Below, in pieces: positions 4,993-5,840 of a DNA stretch of 5,840 nt. Source of the DNA: Promethearchaeota archaeon (lineage in GTDB: Archaea > Asgardarchaeota > Lokiarchaeia > Sigynarchaeales > SOKP01); assembly GCA_014729315.1 (NCBI GenBank), contig WJKD01000894.1:1-5840 (forward strand). The letters run 5' to 3'. Within the stretch, counting starts at the first letter, position 1. Each line of letters starts with the position of its first letter. A model generated the notes under the pieces. The model was not told where the DNA came from. It searched no databases and saw only the letters and a list, made by a program, of their open reading frames with translations. Made by a program: the position numbers and the translations under genes.

Positions 4993-5637
4993 ATGCTTAT
5001 GACAACATTTGCCTCAATCAATATAACATGCGCCGTCTGCAAGAAAAATTTTGATAGTAATGAAATAGCAAGCTGCGGTTTTGCAAGCAAAAGAACCGAT
5101 TTTAGACCTAATTATTGGGGTTTTAATCCAGTGGAATATTTTTATCATCTCTGCCCTCATTGCGGTTTTTGCGCAACGAAGAAAATTCACGAAATGAATC
5201 TAAATATTAAAAATATTAAGAGGAAAATAGACGAATTAGGTTTTTTAGAACAAACATCGCTTTCTCAAAAGCTAGAAAGAGCAATAAAGTGTATAGAAAT
5301 CCTAAACGAATTAGAGATCTTAACCTTTAACGATTTTTCATTGGCAAATTCTTGGCTCCAACTGTATTGGTGGTCGGAAACTGAAGAGAATACTAAAAAA
5401 TATGGAAGAATTGTTTTGGAATATTTTAGCAATGCATTGGCAAAAAATCAAGTTCCAGATGACCAAATAATAACAACAAAATACTTAATGGGAGAAATAA
5501 ATCGGAGGATAGGTAATAAAATTCAAAGTTTGAAGATATTTGATGAGGTAATCTCTCTATACCAGAATAATACTGATTTAAAACAAATATATGATTTAGC
5601 AAAACAACAAAAAACTAATCCGAAAGAGAATTTGTAA
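4993..5637 (+). CDS. DUF2225-type zinc-ribbon and TPR-like protein
   Basis: A soluble protein of 214 aa (212 if the ATG at 4999 is used). The N-terminal 60 residues carry two CxxC pairs, C13-C16 (ITCAVC) and C54-C57 (LCPHCGFCA), which should form one zinc-ribbon-like site. Between them lie DFRPNYWGFNPVEYFYHL-type aromatic residues typical of the DUF2225 family. Extra cysteines stand at 28 and 60. Residues 90-205 are helical and TPR-like. YLMGEINRRIGN (165-176) followed by the amphipathic helix IQSLKIFDEVISLY matches the 'YLIGELxRRxG...A..wF' repeat remembered from this family. DUF2225 proteins occur in bacteria and archaea, have no established biochemical role that I know of, and are usually around 200-250 aa, so this one is complete. 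It is divergent from the longin-like gene and convergent with the gene at the right edge. A protein-interaction role is inferred from the TPR-like part only. Confidence 0.8.
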   Translation: MLMTTFASINITCAVCKKNFDSNEIASCGFASKRTDFRPNYWGFNPVEYFYHLCPHCGFCATKKIHEMNLNIKNIKRKIDELGFLEQTSLSQKLERAIKCIEILNELEILTFNDFSLANSWLQLYWWSETEENTKKYGRIVLEYFSNALAKNQVPDDQIITTKYLMGEINRRIGNKIQSLKIFDEVISLYQNNTDLKQIYDLAKQQKTNPKENL

Positions 5638-5675
5638 ATTAAGCACGATTCGGAAGAAACAAGTTCTTTCTGTTT

Positions 5676-5681
5676 AAAAAA
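5676..5681 (-). terminator. U6 tract downstream of the right-edge gene
   Basis: On the minus strand a T6 run follows the TAA of the right-edge gene by 36 nt. A weak 5-bp AGAAA/TTTCT inverted repeat lies just beyond it (about 5655-5671). The tract could terminate the minus-strand transcript in the 80-nt gap between the two convergent genes. The plus-strand signal for the DUF2225-type gene is less clear: only short T runs, such as ATTTTACT and CATTTTG near 5698-5715. Confidence 0.3.
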
Positions 5682-5717
5682 TTATGTATCAAAACTAATT
5701 TTACTCAACATTTTGTC

Positions 5718-5840
5718 TTAGAGCAAATGATTTAAAAATAAAGATTTTAAGTATTTATTTGATAGAATGCTAATGAATGGTTTAATTCGCAATATCCAAG
5801 TTAATTTTTTAACAAAATCGGGATATCCATTAATAATTTC
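5718..5840 (-). CDS. C-terminus of an unidentified minus-strand gene (partial)
   Basis: The minus-strand frame entering from the right edge is open for 40 codons and ends in TAA at 5720-5718. It contains YPDFVKKLTWILRIKPF near the edge and ends ISILSNKYLKSLFLNHLL. The alternation of hydrophobic and basic residues fits one or two amphipathic C-terminal helices, as in many oxidoreductases or transferases. This is not enough to name a family. The other five frames are broken or short here, and the position, convergent with the DUF2225-type gene, is normal for a gene end. Confidence 0.5.
   Translation of the reverse strand, partial: EIINGYPDFVKKLTWILRIKPFISILSNKYLKSLFLNHLL

Noticed and set aside
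1..5840. CRISPR array, tRNA, rRNA, insertion sequence or attachment site
   Set aside because: No regularly spaced repeats, cloverleaf-like GC-rich segments, transposase-like frames or terminal inverted repeats were seen on either strand.

Overview
The window is AT-rich (well above 60% A+T by eye) and tightly but not continuously coded. It looks archaeal. Candidate promoters are TATA-box-like and lie about 45-60 nt from start codons. One gene appears to be transcribed leaderless. Terminators look like bare U-tracts. Several genes start with GTG or TTG. An N-terminal longin-like protein with a C-terminal winged helix, a seven-helix membrane protein with a small soluble partner, and a long coiled-coil chemotaxis fusion together suggest an Asgard (Promethearchaeota/Lokiarchaeia-like) genome. 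That assignment is inferred from protein style and could not be checked by database search.

Layout, left to right. (1) Bases 1-59 may hold the last 18 codons of a plus-strand gene. It faces an AT-only hairpin at 64-94 that has a T run on each strand. (2) On the minus strand, a 7-TM membrane protein (402-1211) and a 91-aa soluble protein (122-397) are separated by 4 nt and form a two-gene operon. (3) A divergent plus-strand gene (1420-1725) encodes a small, very basic protein. (4) Facing it on the minus strand is a 742-codon gene (1764-3992). It encodes an intact-looking CheR methyltransferase, a basic linker, a roughly 170-residue coiled coil and a C-terminal CheD-like domain. (5) Upstream on the same strand, 4088-4732 encodes the longin-like/winged-helix protein. 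(6) Divergent from it, 4993-5637 encodes a DUF2225-type zinc-ribbon/TPR protein. (7) The C-terminal 40 codons of an unidentified minus-strand gene run off the right edge (5718-5840).

The centrepiece is the CheR-coiled coil-CheD fusion. The CheD fold signature is readable, but the catalytic Cys is Gly, the catalytic His is Tyr (or Ser), and the IGxRN motif is lost. It is therefore likely a pseudo-deamidase used for binding, tethered to an active methyltransferase. No CheA, CheW, CheB, CheC or receptor gene is visible in the window. The 7-TM operon and the longin-like gene point to a sensing and signalling neighbourhood, but nothing here proves that these genes work in one pathway.
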